Positions 9,452-18,561 of a DNA stretch of 64,000 bases are shown here, piece by piece. Position numbers and translations under genes: made by a program. Each line of letters starts with the position of its first letter. The stretch's first letter is position 1. This DNA comes from Streptomyces sp. NBC_01476 (GTDB lineage Bacteria > Actinomycetota > Actinomycetes > Streptomycetales > Streptomycetaceae): assembly GCF_036227265.1 (NCBI RefSeq), contig NZ_CP109446.1, forward strand, positions 2,741,501 through 2,805,500, written 5' to 3'. Under the pieces are notes generated by a model. The model saw only the letters and a list, made by a program, of their open reading frames with translations. It was not told the origin of the DNA and ran no database searches.

Positions 9452-10357
9452 TCAGCCGCGCGGCACCCGGACCAGGCCCTCCTGGATCACCGACACCGCC
9501 AGCCGCCCGTCCTGGGTGTAAATGCGGGCGGTGCCCAGGCCGCGGCCGCCCGAGGCGGACGGGCTCCGCTGGTCGTAGAGCAGCCACTCGTCGGCGCGGA
9601 AGGGGCGGTGGAACCACATGGCGTGGTCCAGGCTGGCGCCGACCACGTCACCGACCGCCCAGCCGCCCCGGCCGTGGGCGAGGAGCACGGAGTCGAGCAG
9701 CGTCATGTCCGACACATAGGTGGCGAGGCAGACGTGCAGCAGCGGGTCCTCGGCGAGCTTGCCCCGGGTTCTGAACCACACCTGGGAGCGCGGCTCGCGG
9801 ACGACACCCGCGGTGAGGAACGGCGGAGGTTCGACGTACCGCAGGTCGACGGCCGCGCGGGCCTCCAGCAGCCGCTCCACCACGCCGGGGTCGGGGAACT
9901 TGTCCGCGTGCGCGGGCAGCAGTTCCTCGGCGGTGGGCAGCGTCTCCGGGTCCGGCGCACCAGGCATCGGGTCCTGGTGGTCCAGGCCCTCCTCGTGGAC
10001 CTGGAAGGAGGCCGACAGGTGGAAGATCGCCTGGCCGTGCTGGATCGCCTCCACCCGCCGGGTGGTGAAGGAGCGGCCGTCGCGGATCCGGTCCACCTGG
10101 TAGACGATCGGCGCGCCGGGATCGCCCGGCCGCAGGAAGTAGGAGTGCAGGGAGTGCGCCCCGCGCTCCTCGGGGACGGTGCGGCCCGCGGCGACCAGGG
10201 CCTGGGCGGCGACCTGGCCGCCGAAGACCCGGGGTACGACCGCGGACCGGCTCACACCGCGGAAGATGTCCTCCTCGATCCGCTCCAGGTCGAGCAGGTC
10301 GAGCAGGGATTCCAGTGGGGGCAGGTCGTCGCCGGCCGGCCGGGGCGCCAGGGTCAC
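9452..10357 (-). CDS. tesB: Acyl-CoA thioesterase II (TesB family)
   Basis: A 301-residue double hot-dog thioesterase that hydrolyses acyl-CoA to free acid and CoA. Family signatures include VFGGQVAAQAL, HSLHSYFLRPGD, DGRSFTTRRVEAIQHG and the C-terminal SLDHAMWFHRPFRADEW segment carrying the catalytic Asp. The GTG start overlaps the stop codon of the upstream acyl-CoA dehydrogenase gene (GTGA), so the two are translationally coupled. Together they suggest a small fatty or branched acyl-CoA turnover unit. Confidence 0.9.
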   Translation of the reverse strand: MTLAPRPAGDDLPPLESLLDLLDLERIEEDIFRGVSRSAVVPRVFGGQVAAQALVAAGRTVPEERGAHSLHSYFLRPGDPGAPIVYQVDRIRDGRSFTTRRVEAIQHGQAIFHLSASFQVHEEGLDHQDPMPGAPDPETLPTAEELLPAHADKFPDPGVVERLLEARAAVDLRYVEPPPFLTAGVVREPRSQVWFRTRGKLAEDPLLHVCLATYVSDMTLLDSVLLAHGRGGWAVGDVVGASLDHAMWFHRPFRADEWLLYDQRSPSASGGRGLGTARIYTQDGRLAVSVIQEGLVRVPRG

Positions 10358-11511
10358 AGGCCCATCGACTTGGCGATGATCGACTTCATGACCTCGCTGG
10401 TGCCGCCGTAGATGCGGTTGACGCGGTTGTCGGCGTAGAGGCGGGCGATCGGGTACTCGTTCATGTAGCCGTAGCCGCCGTGCAGCTGGAGGCAGCGGTC
10501 TATGACGCGGGCGGCGACCTCGGTGCAGAAGAGCTTGGCCGAGGCGGCGTCGGCCGCGGACAGCTCGCGCAGGTCGTGGGCCTCCAGGGCGCGGTCGACG
10601 ACGGCCTGGGCGGCGTCCACCTCGGCCTTGCAGGCGGCCAGTTCGAACTTCGTGTTCTGGAAGGACGCGACGGGCTTGCCGAAGACGACTCGGTCCTGGA
10701 CGTACTGCTGCGCGAAGCGAATGGCGGCGGCGGCCTGGGAGTAGGCGCCCACCGCGATGCCGAGGCGCTCCTGCGGCAGGTTCTGGCCGAGGTAGGCAAA
10801 GCCCTTGCCCTCGTCGCCGAGCAGGTCCTCGACGGGCACCTTCACATCGGAGAAGGAGAGTTCGGCGGTGTCGGAGGTCTTCAGTCCGAGCTTGTCGAGC
10901 TTGCGGCCGACCGCGTAGCCCTCGGACTTGGTGTCGACGACGAAGAGCGAGATCCCGGCCCGGCGGTCCCCGGCGCTCGCCGGGGCGGTGCGGGCGCAGA
11001 CGATGACACGGTCGGCGTGGACGCCGCCGGTGATGAAGGTCTTGGCGCCGTTGAGCACGTAGTGGGTGCCGTCGGCGGAGAGCTTGGCGCTGGTCTTCAT
11101 GCCGGCCAGGTCGGAGCCGGTGCCGGGCTCGGTCATGGCGATGGCGAACATGATCTCGCCGCTCGCGAAGCCGGGCAGCCAGCGCTTCTTCTGCTCCTCG
11201 GTGGCGTAGGCCATCACATAGGGCAGGCACAGGCCGACGTGGACGCTGCTGCCGCCGAAGCTGACGCCGGCCCGGGCGCACTCCTCGCTGATGACGGCCT
11301 GGAACTTGAAGCTGTTCTGTCCTGCGCCGCCGTACTCCTCGGGCACCTCGATGCCGAAGACACCCAGCTCACCGAGCTTGTAGTAGAAGTCGCGGGGCAC
11401 CTGCCCGGCCGCCAGCCACTCGTCGTGGACGGGGACGACCTCGGCCTCGATGAAGGCCCGTATCGTCTCGCGGAACGCTTCGTGGTCCTCGTTGAACACC
11501 GTACGACGCAC
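10354..11511 (-). CDS. Acyl-CoA dehydrogenase
   Basis: A 385-residue FAD-dependent acyl-CoA dehydrogenase. Motifs are FAIAMTEPGTGSDLAG (FAD/acyl binding), LHGGYGYMNEYPIARLYAD and the C-terminal RIYGGTSEVMKSI. In the last motif the residue before the GTS is Gly, so the active-site Glu probably lies elsewhere, as in the isovaleryl/long-chain branches. The GTG start has GGGAGG 7 bp upstream. It is the first gene of a two-gene unit with tesB and lies just downstream of a TetR gene on the same strand. Substrate chain length is not readable. Confidence 0.9.
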   Translation of the reverse strand: MRRTVFNEDHEAFRETIRAFIEAEVVPVHDEWLAAGQVPRDFYYKLGELGVFGIEVPEEYGGAGQNSFKFQAVISEECARAGVSFGGSSVHVGLCLPYVMAYATEEQKKRWLPGFASGEIMFAIAMTEPGTGSDLAGMKTSAKLSADGTHYVLNGAKTFITGGVHADRVIVCARTAPASAGDRRAGISLFVVDTKSEGYAVGRKLDKLGLKTSDTAELSFSDVKVPVEDLLGDEGKGFAYLGQNLPQERLGIAVGAYSQAAAAIRFAQQYVQDRVVFGKPVASFQNTKFELAACKAEVDAAQAVVDRALEAHDLRELSAADAASAKLFCTEVAARVIDRCLQLHGGYGYMNEYPIARLYADNRVNRIYGGTSEVMKSIIAKSMGL

Positions 11512-11546
11512 GGCGCGCCTCCCATCGGCGAGTGGTGACGGAACAT

Positions 11547-11563
11547 AAGCAAGCGCTCAGTAA
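11547..11563. promoter_or_regulatory. Possible TetR-type operator before the acyl-CoA dehydrogenase
   Basis: The sequence AAGCAAGCGCTCAGTAA, centred on GCGC, lies between the acyl-CoA dehydrogenase start and the end of the TetR gene. AGCAAGCGCT-type elements are common operators of fatty-acid-related TetR repressors. The dyad is imperfect here, so this is tentative. Confidence 0.3.
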
Positions 11564-12204
11564 GTTACCGGTCGGTCGGCGGCGCTGTCCAGAGTGGTCC
11601 GCAGGCCCGGAGCCGTTCCGCCGTCGAGTGCCTCCAGCGCGCTGAGCGCGAGCCGGTGCAGCAGGACGGCCATGGCGGAACGGTCAGGCAGCCCTGACTG
11701 GGCACCGAGATGCGGGGTGGAGTTCAGCAGGCCGAAGACGGCGTGCACGGCGGCACGCACTTCGAGTTCGGTGGCGTCCGGATGGACCCTGCGGACGACC
11801 CCCACCCACTCCTCGACGTACTGCCGCTGGAGCTGGCGGACGAGTTTGCGGTCGGAGTCGCGCAGCCGGTCGAGCTCGCGGTCGTGCAGGGTGATCAGCG
11901 GCCGGTCGTCGATGGCGAAGTCGATGTGCCCGCGGATCAGCGCGTCGAGCGCCTCGACCGCGTCGTCCGTCTCGGCCACCCGCATCCGCCCTGCGGTGAG
12001 CAGCCGGTCGCTGATGCCGACCAGCAGTTCGGCCAGCATCGCGTCCTTGCCGGCGAAATGCCGGTACAGGCCGGGGCCGCTGATACCGACAGCGGCACCT
12101 ATCTCATCCACCCCGACCCCGTGGAATCCGCGCTCGGCGAAGAGCCGCGCGGCCTCTCTGAGGATCTGCTCGCGCCGGTTCGCGGCCGTCTTCGTCGGAT
12201 TCAT
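11557..12204 (-). CDS. TetR-family regulator of the adjacent acyl-CoA / leucine catabolic genes
   Basis: A 215-residue TetR-type repressor. The N-terminal HTH (about residues 10-55) contains EAARLFAERGFHGVGVDEIGAAVGISGPGLYRHFAGKDAML. The remainder is the ligand domain. Start MNPTKTA is preferred over a TTG six codons upstream because the family begins a few residues before the HTH. It is divergent from the carboxylase operon and shares with it a pair of inverted 16-bp repeats. It probably senses an acyl-CoA such as a leucine-degradation intermediate. That ligand is an inference from context. Confidence 0.88.
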   Translation of the reverse strand: MNPTKTAANRREQILREAARLFAERGFHGVGVDEIGAAVGISGPGLYRHFAGKDAMLAELLVGISDRLLTAGRMRVAETDDAVEALDALIRGHIDFAIDDRPLITLHDRELDRLRDSDRKLVRQLQRQYVEEWVGVVRRVHPDATELEVRAAVHAVFGLLNSTPHLGAQSGLPDRSAMAVLLHRLALSALEALDGGTAPGLRTTLDSAADRPVTY

Positions 12205-12226
12205 GCTTTCGAGTCTAGACAATCCT

Positions 12227-12271
12227 GTTAGCGAGCGTTAACGTAAGGGCAGAAGGTTAACGATCGCTAAC
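12227..12271. promoter_or_regulatory. Paired inverted operators between TetR gene and leucine-catabolic operon
   Basis: Two 16-bp elements, GTTAGCGAGCGTTAAC (12227-12242) and GTTAACGATCGCTAAC (12256-12271), are reverse complements of each other with one mismatch. Each is itself an imperfect palindrome. They fill the 85-bp divergent promoter region, as expected for the binding sites of the TetR protein that would control both itself and the operon. Confidence 0.65.
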
Positions 12272-12288
12272 ATCCGGGGGGTCGAATC

Positions 12289-13917
12289 ATGGCAGCACCA
12301 GCCCTGTCCAGCGCCGCAGATCCGGCGTCGGAGACATATCGCAGCAACACCGAGGCACATGCGGCACTCACCGCCGCGCTCCGGGACAAGCTGGCCACCG
12401 CGCGCCTCGGTGGCGGCCAGAAGGCACGGGCGCGCCACACCGCCCGCGGCAAGCTGCTGCCCCGCGACCGGGTGGACGGGCTGCTCGACCCCGGCTCCCC
12501 CTTTCTCGAACTCGCCCCCCTCGCCGCGGACGGGATGTACGACGGCCAGGCGCCGGCCGCCGGAGTGATCGCGGGCATCGGACGGGTGGCCGGACGCGAA
12601 GTGGTCGTGGTCGCCAACGACGCCACGGTCAAGGGCGGCACCTACTACCCGATGACGGTGAAGAAGCATCTGCGCGCCCAGGAGGTGGCCCTCGACAACC
12701 GGCTGCCGTGCGTCTATCTGGTGGACTCCGGCGGCGCCTTCCTCCCCCGGCAGGACGAGGTCTTCCCCGACCGCGACCACTTCGGCCGCATCTTCTTCAA
12801 CCAGGCCACCATGTCCGCCCGCGGCATCCCGCAGATCGCGGCCGTGATGGGTTCGTGCACCGCGGGCGGAGCCTACGTCCCGGCGATGAGCGACGAGGCC
12901 GTGATCGTGCGGAACGAGGGCACGATCTTCCTCGGCGGTCCGCCGCTGGTGAAAGCGGCCACCGGCGAGGTGGTCACCGCCGAGGAGCTGGGCGGCGGCG
13001 AGGTGCACGCCCGCGTCTCGGGGGTCACCGACCATCTGGCCGAGGACGACGCGCACGCGCTGAGCATCGTCCGCGACATCGTGGCGACGCTGCCCGCCCG
13101 GGACGCGCCACCGTGGACGGTACGGCCCGCCGAGCCGCCGGCCGTCGACCCGGCGGGGCTGTACGGCGCGGTCCCGGTGGACTCCCGCACCCCCTATGAC
13201 GTGCGCGAGGTGATCGCCCGGCTGGTGGACGGCAGCCGGTTCGCCGAGTTCAAGGCCGAGTACGGCGCCACGCTGGTCACCGGATTCGCCCATGTGCAGG
13301 GGCATCCGGTCGGGATCGTGGCGAACAACGGCATCCTCTTCGCCGAATCCGCCCTCAAGGGCGCGCACTTCATCGAGCTGTGCGACCAGCGCGGCATCCC
13401 GCTGCTCTTCCTGCAGAACATCTCGGGCTTCATGGTGGGCCGCCAGTACGAGGCGGGCGGCATCGCCAAGCACGGCGCCAAGATGGTGACCGCGGTCGCA
13501 TGCGCCCGCGTGCCCAAGCTGACGGTGGTGATTGGCGGCTCCTACGGCGCGGGGAACTACTCGATGTGCGGCCGTGCCTACAGCCCCCGCTTCCTGTGGA
13601 TGTGGCCCAACGCCAAGATCTCGGTGATGGGCGGGGAGCAGGCCGCATCGGTGCTGGCCACCGTCAAACGGGACCAGTTGGCGGCGGCAGGCGAGAAGTG
13701 GAGCGAGGAGGCCGAGGAAGAGTTCAAGACCCCGATCCGCGCCCAGTACGAGACCCAGGGCAACGCCTACTACGCCACCGCCCGCCTCTGGGACGACGGG
13801 GTCATCGACCCGCTGGAGACCCGCACCGTGCTGGGCCTGGCGCTGACCGCCTGCGCCAACGCCCCGCTGCCCACCGCCGATCCGACCGCGCCGGGCTACG
13901 GCGTCTTCCGGATGTGA
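12289..13917 (+). CDS. Acyl-CoA (methylcrotonyl/geranyl-type) carboxylase, carboxyltransferase subunit
   Basis: A 542-residue biotin-dependent carboxyltransferase beta subunit, 3-methylcrotonyl-CoA carboxylase type. Two crotonase-like halves are visible: oxyanion-hole and substrate regions in [58 protein letters not shown] and [19 protein letters not shown]. It transfers carboxybiotin to the acyl-CoA on the enzyme complex formed with the next gene product. First gene of a four-gene operon with HMG-CoA lyase and an acyl-CoA dehydrogenase, which is the leucine/isovalerate pathway. Other acyl-CoA carboxylases are possible but the neighbours favour methylcrotonyl-CoA. Confidence 0.9.
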   Translation: MAAPALSSAADPASETYRSNTEAHAALTAALRDKLATARLGGGQKARARHTARGKLLPRDRVDGLLDPGSPFLELAPLAADGMYDGQAPAAGVIAGIGRVAGREVVVVANDATVKGGTYYPMTVKKHLRAQEVALDNRLPCVYLVDSGGAFLPRQDEVFPDRDHFGRIFFNQATMSARGIPQIAAVMGSCTAGGAYVPAMSDEAVIVRNEGTIFLGGPPLVKAATGEVVTAEELGGGEVHARVSGVTDHLAEDDAHALSIVRDIVATLPARDAPPWTVRPAEPPAVDPAGLYGAVPVDSRTPYDVREVIARLVDGSRFAEFKAEYGATLVTGFAHVQGHPVGIVANNGILFAESALKGAHFIELCDQRGIPLLFLQNISGFMVGRQYEAGGIAKHGAKMVTAVACARVPKLTVVIGGSYGAGNYSMCGRAYSPRFLWMWPNAKISVMGGEQAASVLATVKRDQLAAAGEKWSEEAEEEFKTPIRAQYETQGNAYYATARLWDDGVIDPLETRTVLGLALTACANAPLPTADPTAPGYGVFRM

Positions 13918-13922
13918 GCGCC

Positions 13923-16010
13923 ATGACGAACTCCGGGACCGATGTGAACACCGCAGCCGTGGACGCCGCCGACGCGCCCGACGCCCCCACCATGTTCGAC
14001 ACCGTGCTGGTCGCCAACCGGGGCGAGATCGCGGTCCGCGTGATGCGCACGCTGCGGGAGCTGGGCGTACGGTCGGCGGCCGTCTTCACCGAGGCGGACG
14101 CCGACGCGCGCCACGTCCGGGAGGCGGACACGGCGGTCCGGGTGAGCAGTTACCTCTCGGCCGCCGAGCAGGTACGGGCGGCCGGGGTGGCCGGCGCCCA
14201 GGCCGTGCACCCCGGTTACGGCTTCCTGGCCGAGAACGCGGCCTTCGCGCGGGCCTGTGCGCAGGCCGGACTGGTCTTCGTCGGTCCGCCCGCCGAGGCG
14301 ATCGAGCTGATGGGCGACAAGATCAGGGCCAAACAGACGGTGCGGGCCGCCGGGGTGCCAGTGGTGCCCGGCAGCAGCGGCAGCGGGCTGACGGACGCCG
14401 AACTGGCCGCGGCGGCACGGGAGATCGGCATGCCGGTGCTGCTCAAGCCGTCGGCGGGCGGCGGCGGGAAGGGCATGCGGCTGGTCCGCGACGCCGCGCT
14501 GCTGGCCGAGGAGATCGCGGCGGCCCGCCGGGAGGCGCGCGGCTCCTTCGGCGACGACACCCTGCTGGTGGAGCGGTGGGTGGAGCGGCCCCGGCACATC
14601 GAGATCCAGATCCTGGCCGACGGCCACGGCCAGGTGGTGCACCTCGGCGAGCGCGAGTGCTCGCTGCAGCGCCGGCACCAGAAGGTGATCGAGGAGGCGC
14701 CGTCGGTCCTGCTGGACCCGGCGACCAGGGCCGCGATGGGCGAGGCCGCGGTGCAGGCGGCCCGGTCCTGCGGCTACACCGGAGCGGGCACGGTGGAGTT
14801 CATCGTCCCGGGCGACGATCCGGCCGGTTACTTCTTCATGGAGATGAACACCCGGCTCCAGGTGGAGCACCCCGTGACCGAACTGGTCACCGGTCTCGAC
14901 CTGGTGGCATGGCAGTTGCGGGTGGCAAGCGGGGAGCGGCTCGATTTCGGGCAGCGGGACGTCACCTTGACCGGGCACGCGATCGAGGCCCGGATCTGCG
15001 CGGAGACCGCCCGGCCGGCCGGTGGCCGGGTGGACTTCCTGCCGTCGGCGGGGACCGTGCTGGGTCTGCGGGAGCCGGCCGGTCCGGGGGTGCGGGTCGA
15101 CTCGGGACTGGCGCTCGGCACCGAAGTGGGCACCGCCTACGACCCGATGCTGGCGAAGGTGGTCGCGCACGGCCCGGACCGGGCGACCGCGCTGCGCCGG
15201 TTGCGGGCGGCGCTGGCGGACACGGTAGTGCTGGGTCTCGACACCAACACCGGGTTCCTGCGGCGGCTGCTGGGCCATCCGGACGTGGTCGCCGGTTCAC
15301 TGGACACCGGGCTGATCGAGCGGGACGCCGCCGCACTGGTGCCGGACGGGGTGCCGGACGAGGTGTACGAGGCCGCGGCACTGCTGAGGCAGCGGGCACT
15401 GGCTCCGCCGGCCGACCCGAGCGGCTGGACCGATCCCTTCTCGGTGCCCAGCGGCTGGCGGCTCGGCGGGGAGGCCGCCTGGACGGTGCACCATCTGCGG
15501 GTACCCGGCCGGGAGCCGGTCGCGGTACGGGTCAGGGACGGACGGGTGCGGGTCGGCGACGGCCCGGCGGTCGAGGCGGGCATCGCGGTGGACGGGGAAC
15601 GTGTCCTGCTGCACCGCGAGGGCACCGTGACCGCGTTCCGGTACGCGGGCGACTGGCTGGGCCGGGACGGCGACAGCTGGCGGGTCCAGCCCTACGACCC
15701 GGTGGCGGCGGCCCTGCGGGGTGGCGCGGCCGGCGCCGGGGGCGGTGCGCTGACCGCGCCGATGCCCGGCACGGTCACCGTGGTGAAGGTCGCCAAGGGT
15801 GACGAGGTGACGGCCGGACAGAGCCTGCTCGTGGTGGAGGCCATGAAGATGGAGCACGTGATCACCGCCCCGCACGACGGGACGGTCTCGGAGATCGACG
15901 TCACCGCGGGGACGGCGGTGACGATGGACCAGGTGCTGGCGGTGGTGACCCCGGCGGCCGGTACCGGGGACGAGGACCACGAGGTGTCGCGGCCCGGGGA
16001 GGCGTCATGA
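13923..16010 (+). CDS. Biotin carboxylase / biotin carrier subunit of acyl-CoA carboxylase
   Basis: A 695-residue alpha subunit. The biotin carboxylase domain (about residues 25-475) shows [26 protein letters not shown], the ATP-grasp loop [12 protein letters not shown] and [14 protein letters not shown]. The C-terminal biotin carrier domain has the biotinylation motif [10 protein letters not shown]. It carboxylates its own biotin with ATP and bicarbonate for the beta subunit encoded just upstream. The first 23 residues are a variable Ala/Asp-rich extension; [11 protein letters not shown] at 13992 is an alternative start. It overlaps the next gene by 4 bp (ATGA), so translation is coupled. 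Confidence 0.92.
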   Translation: MTNSGTDVNTAAVDAADAPDAPTMFDTVLVANRGEIAVRVMRTLRELGVRSAAVFTEADADARHVREADTAVRVSSYLSAAEQVRAAGVAGAQAVHPGYGFLAENAAFARACAQAGLVFVGPPAEAIELMGDKIRAKQTVRAAGVPVVPGSSGSGLTDAELAAAAREIGMPVLLKPSAGGGGKGMRLVRDAALLAEEIAAARREARGSFGDDTLLVERWVERPRHIEIQILADGHGQVVHLGERECSLQRRHQKVIEEAPSVLLDPATRAAMGEAAVQAARSCGYTGAGTVEFIVPGDDPAGYFFMEMNTRLQVEHPVTELVTGLDLVAWQLRVASGERLDFGQRDVTLTGHAIEARICAETARPAGGRVDFLPSAGTVLGLREPAGPGVRVDSGLALGTEVGTAYDPMLAKVVAHGPDRATALRRLRAALADTVVLGLDTNTGFLRRLLGHPDVVAGSLDTGLIERDAAALVPDGVPDEVYEAAALLRQRALAPPADPSGWTDPFSVPSGWRLGGEAAWTVHHLRVPGREPVAVRVRDGRVRVGDGPAVEAGIAVDGERVLLHREGTVTAFRYAGDWLGRDGDSWRVQPYDPVAAALRGGAAGAGGGALTAPMPGTVTVVKVAKGDEVTAGQSLLVVEAMKMEHVITAPHDGTVSEIDVTAGTAVTMDQVLAVVTPAAGTGDEDHEVSRPGEAS

Positions 16011-17299
16011 CCGACACCCCCTTGACCCCGGGCACCCCCGGCCCCGGCGGCAGGGGAGCCGGCACCCGCACAGGCACAGGCACCCCCGGCCACGCCGCCA
16101 GCGGAACCGGCACCCGCACAGGCACAAACGCAGGCACCTCCACCGACGCCCCCGCCGACGCCCCCGGCGACACCGACGCCCTCCCCGCCGGGCTGCCGAT
16201 GGCTGTGCCGCTCGACGGGCTGCCGGCCGAAGTCCGGATTCACGAGGTCGGCGCCCGGGACGGCCTGCAGAACGAGAAGACGACCGTGCCGACCCGGGTG
16301 AAGGCCGAGTTCATCCACCGGCTGGCCGCCGCGGGCCTGCGCACGATCGAGGCGACCAGCTTCGTCCACCCCAAATGGGTGCCCCAACTGGCCGACGCGG
16401 GCGAGCTGATGCCGCTGCTCGCGGACCTGGCGGACCTGGAGCCGGCCCTCCGGCTCCCCGTCCTGGTGCCGAACGAGCGCGGCCTGGAGCGGGCGCTGGA
16501 TCTCGGCGTCCGGGAGATCGCGGTGTTCGGCAGCGCCACCGAGTCCTTCGCCCGGGCCAATCTCAACCGGACGGTGGAGGAGTCGCTGGCGATGTTCGAG
16601 CCGGTGGTGGCGAAGGCGGTGGCCGCCGGGGCCCGGGTGCGCGGGTATCTCTCGATGTGCTTCGGCGACCCCTGGGAGGGCCCGGTACCGATCGGCCAGG
16701 TCGCCGCGGTGGCCCGGCGACTGTACGAGATGGGCTGCAGCGAGCTGAGCCTCGGCGACACCATCGGCGTGGCCACGCCCGGCCATGTCACCGCTTTGCT
16801 CAGCGAACTGACCGGCGGACCGGCCCGCGATGCGGGTGCCCCGACCGGTGAACCGGCCGGCAGGCCGACCGGCGGCGCCCACGCCCCGGCCCCCGCCTCT
16901 GCCTACGGGCACGCCCCCGCCCACGCCCCAGCCCCCGCCCCGGCCCACGGGCACGCCCCCGCCCCCGCCACGCGCGGGCACGCCCCCATCCCCGTCGCCC
17001 ACCTCGCCGTCCACTTCCACGACACCTACGGCCAGGCGCTCGCCAACACCCTGGCCGCGCTGCGCAGCGGCGTCACCGTGGTGGACGCCTCGGCGGGCGG
17101 CCTCGGCGGCTGCCCGTACGCCAAGAGCGCCACCGGCAATCTCGCCACCGAAGACCTCGTCTGGATGCTGCACGGGCTCGGCATCCGTACCGGGGTCGAT
17201 CTCGGCCGCCTCAGCGCCACAAGCGTCTGGATGGCGGAGCAGTTGGGCCGACCCAGCCCGTCCCGAACCGTCCGCGCCCTGACCCACCAGGAGCAGTAG
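16007..17299 (+). CDS. Hydroxymethylglutaryl-CoA lyase with Ala-Pro-His-rich insertion
   Basis: A 430-residue HMG-CoA lyase, which cleaves HMG-CoA to acetyl-CoA and acetoacetate in the last step of leucine breakdown. The catalytic motif GARDGLQNE and the cysteine signature [14 protein letters not shown] are intact. It is well above the roughly 300 residues usual for bacterial members. There is a low-complexity N-terminal extension of about 65 residues rich in Gly and Thr (two GTRTGT repeats). A second insertion at about residues 268-328 consists of HAPAPA-type repeats between LLSEL and the metal-binding HFHDTYG. The 4-bp overlap with the previous gene supports the upstream start; ATG 16199 would give a normal N-terminus. 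Confidence 0.88.
   Translation: MTDTPLTPGTPGPGGRGAGTRTGTGTPGHAASGTGTRTGTNAGTSTDAPADAPGDTDALPAGLPMAVPLDGLPAEVRIHEVGARDGLQNEKTTVPTRVKAEFIHRLAAAGLRTIEATSFVHPKWVPQLADAGELMPLLADLADLEPALRLPVLVPNERGLERALDLGVREIAVFGSATESFARANLNRTVEESLAMFEPVVAKAVAAGARVRGYLSMCFGDPWEGPVPIGQVAAVARRLYEMGCSELSLGDTIGVATPGHVTALLSELTGGPARDAGAPTGEPAGRPTGGAHAPAPASAYGHAPAHAPAPAPAHGHAPAPATRGHAPIPVAHLAVHFHDTYGQALANTLAALRSGVTVVDASAGGLGGCPYAKSATGNLATEDLVWMLHGLGIRTGVDLGRLSATSVWMAEQLGRPSPSRTVRALTHQEQ
16879..16995 (+). repeat. In-frame degenerate repeat coding HAPAPA-type peptides inside the HMG-CoA lyase gene
   Basis: A stretch of GC-rich, imperfect repeats of CACGCCCC(G/A)GCCCCC type encodes four HAP-containing units separated by Gly. 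It preserves the frame and both flanking enzyme segments, so it is a tolerated loop expansion rather than a disruption. Confidence 0.75.
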
Positions 17300-17301
17300 C
17301 C

Positions 17302-18468
17302 ATGTCCATCAACCACCGGCTGTCCGATGAGCACGAGCAACTGCGTGCCACCGTCGCGGAGTTCGCCCGCGATGTGATCGCCCCGAAGATCGGGGAGTTC
17401 TACGAGCAGGGGGAGTTCCCGTACGAGATCGTCCGGGAGATGGGGCGGATGGGCCTGTTCGGGCTGCCGTTCCCCGAGGAGTACGGCGGGATGGGCGGGG
17501 ACTACTTCGCGCTGGGGCTGGCGCTGGAGGAGCTGGCCCGGGTCGACTCGTCGGTGGCGATCACCCTGGAGGCCGGGGTGTCGCTGGGTGCGATGCCGGT
17601 CTTCCGGTTCGGCACCGAGGAGCAGAAGCGGACCTGGCTGCCGAAGCTCTGCTCCGGCGAGATGCTGGGCGCCTTCGGGCTGACCGAACCGGAGTGCGGT
17701 TCGGACGCGGGCGGCACCCGGACCACCGCGCGGCTGGACGAAGCCACCGGCGAGTGGGTGATCAACGGCACCAAGTGCTTCATCACCAACTCCGGAACCG
17801 ACATCACCGGCCTGGTGACGGTGACCGCGGTGACCGGCCGCACGGAGGACGGCAGGCCGCGGATCTCCTCGATCATCGTGCCGTCCGGCACGCCCGGCTT
17901 CACGGTGTCGAAGAAGTACAGCAAGGTCGGCTGGAACGCCTCGGACACCCGGGAGCTCTCCTTCGCCGACTGCCGGGTGCCGAAGGCCAATCTGCTGGGT
18001 GCGGAGGGCCGCGGGTACGCCCAGTTCCTGCGCATCCTGGACGAGGGGCGGATCGCGATCTCGGCGCTGGCGACCGGGCTTGCCCAGGGCTGCGTGGACG
18101 AGTCGCTGGCGTATGCGCAGAGCCGGCAGGCGTTCGGCCGGCCGATCGGCGCCAATCAGGCGATCCAGTTCAAGATCGCCGACATGGAGATGCGCACCTA
18201 CACCGCCCGGCTGGCCTGGCGGGATGCGGCGGCCCGGCTGGTGCACGGCGAACCGTTCAAGAAGGAGGCCGCGCTGGCGAAGCTCTACTCGTCGGAGATC
18301 GCCGTGACCAATGCCCGGGAGGCCACCCAGATCCACGGCGGCTACGGCTTCATGAACGAGTATCCGGTGGCCCGGATGTGGCGGGACTCCAAGATCCTGG
18401 AGATCGGCGAGGGCACGAGTGAGGTCCAGCGGATGCTGATCGCACGGGAGTTGGGGCTCGTGGGCTGA
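17302..18468 (+). CDS. acdH: Acyl-CoA dehydrogenase, isovaleryl-CoA type
   Basis: A 388-residue FAD acyl-CoA dehydrogenase. Motifs include GAFGLTEPECGSDAGG, INGTKCFITNSG, WNASDTRELSFADCRVP, QIHGGYGFMNEYPVARM and GEGTSEVQRM, where the Glu sits at the usual catalytic position. Last gene of the leucine operon, starting 2 bp after the HMG-CoA lyase stop. By context it would oxidise isovaleryl-CoA to methylcrotonyl-CoA. Related AcdH enzymes also act on isobutyryl- and 2-methylbutyryl-CoA, supplying precursors for polyketides. The symbol follows the S. coelicolor neighbour as I remember it. Confidence 0.88.
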   Translation: MSINHRLSDEHEQLRATVAEFARDVIAPKIGEFYEQGEFPYEIVREMGRMGLFGLPFPEEYGGMGGDYFALGLALEELARVDSSVAITLEAGVSLGAMPVFRFGTEEQKRTWLPKLCSGEMLGAFGLTEPECGSDAGGTRTTARLDEATGEWVINGTKCFITNSGTDITGLVTVTAVTGRTEDGRPRISSIIVPSGTPGFTVSKKYSKVGWNASDTRELSFADCRVPKANLLGAEGRGYAQFLRILDEGRIAISALATGLAQGCVDESLAYAQSRQAFGRPIGANQAIQFKIADMEMRTYTARLAWRDAAARLVHGEPFKKEAALAKLYSSEIAVTNAREATQIHGGYGFMNEYPVARMWRDSKILEIGEGTSEVQRMLIARELGLVG

Positions 18469-18503
18469 GCGAGGGATGGTGGGGGGCGAGGGGCTGACGT
18501 GCC

Positions 18504-18542
18504 CGTTGCTGAGTTAGGTTAGGCTAACCTAACTCAGCAACG
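18504..18542. promoter_or_regulatory. Iron box (DmdR/IdeR operator) of desABCD inside a 39-nt perfect palindrome
   Basis: TTAGGTTAGGCTAACCTAA at 18514-18532 is a perfect 19-bp iron box, the site bound by Fe-loaded DmdR1/IdeR repressors. The symmetry continues outward to 19 matched bases on each side of a central G (18504-18542). The same element could form a stem in RNA and also end transcription coming from acdH. It lies 20 bp before the desA start codon. Confidence 0.92.
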
Positions 18543-18561
18543 ATCAAGGAGACGTGCCCCC

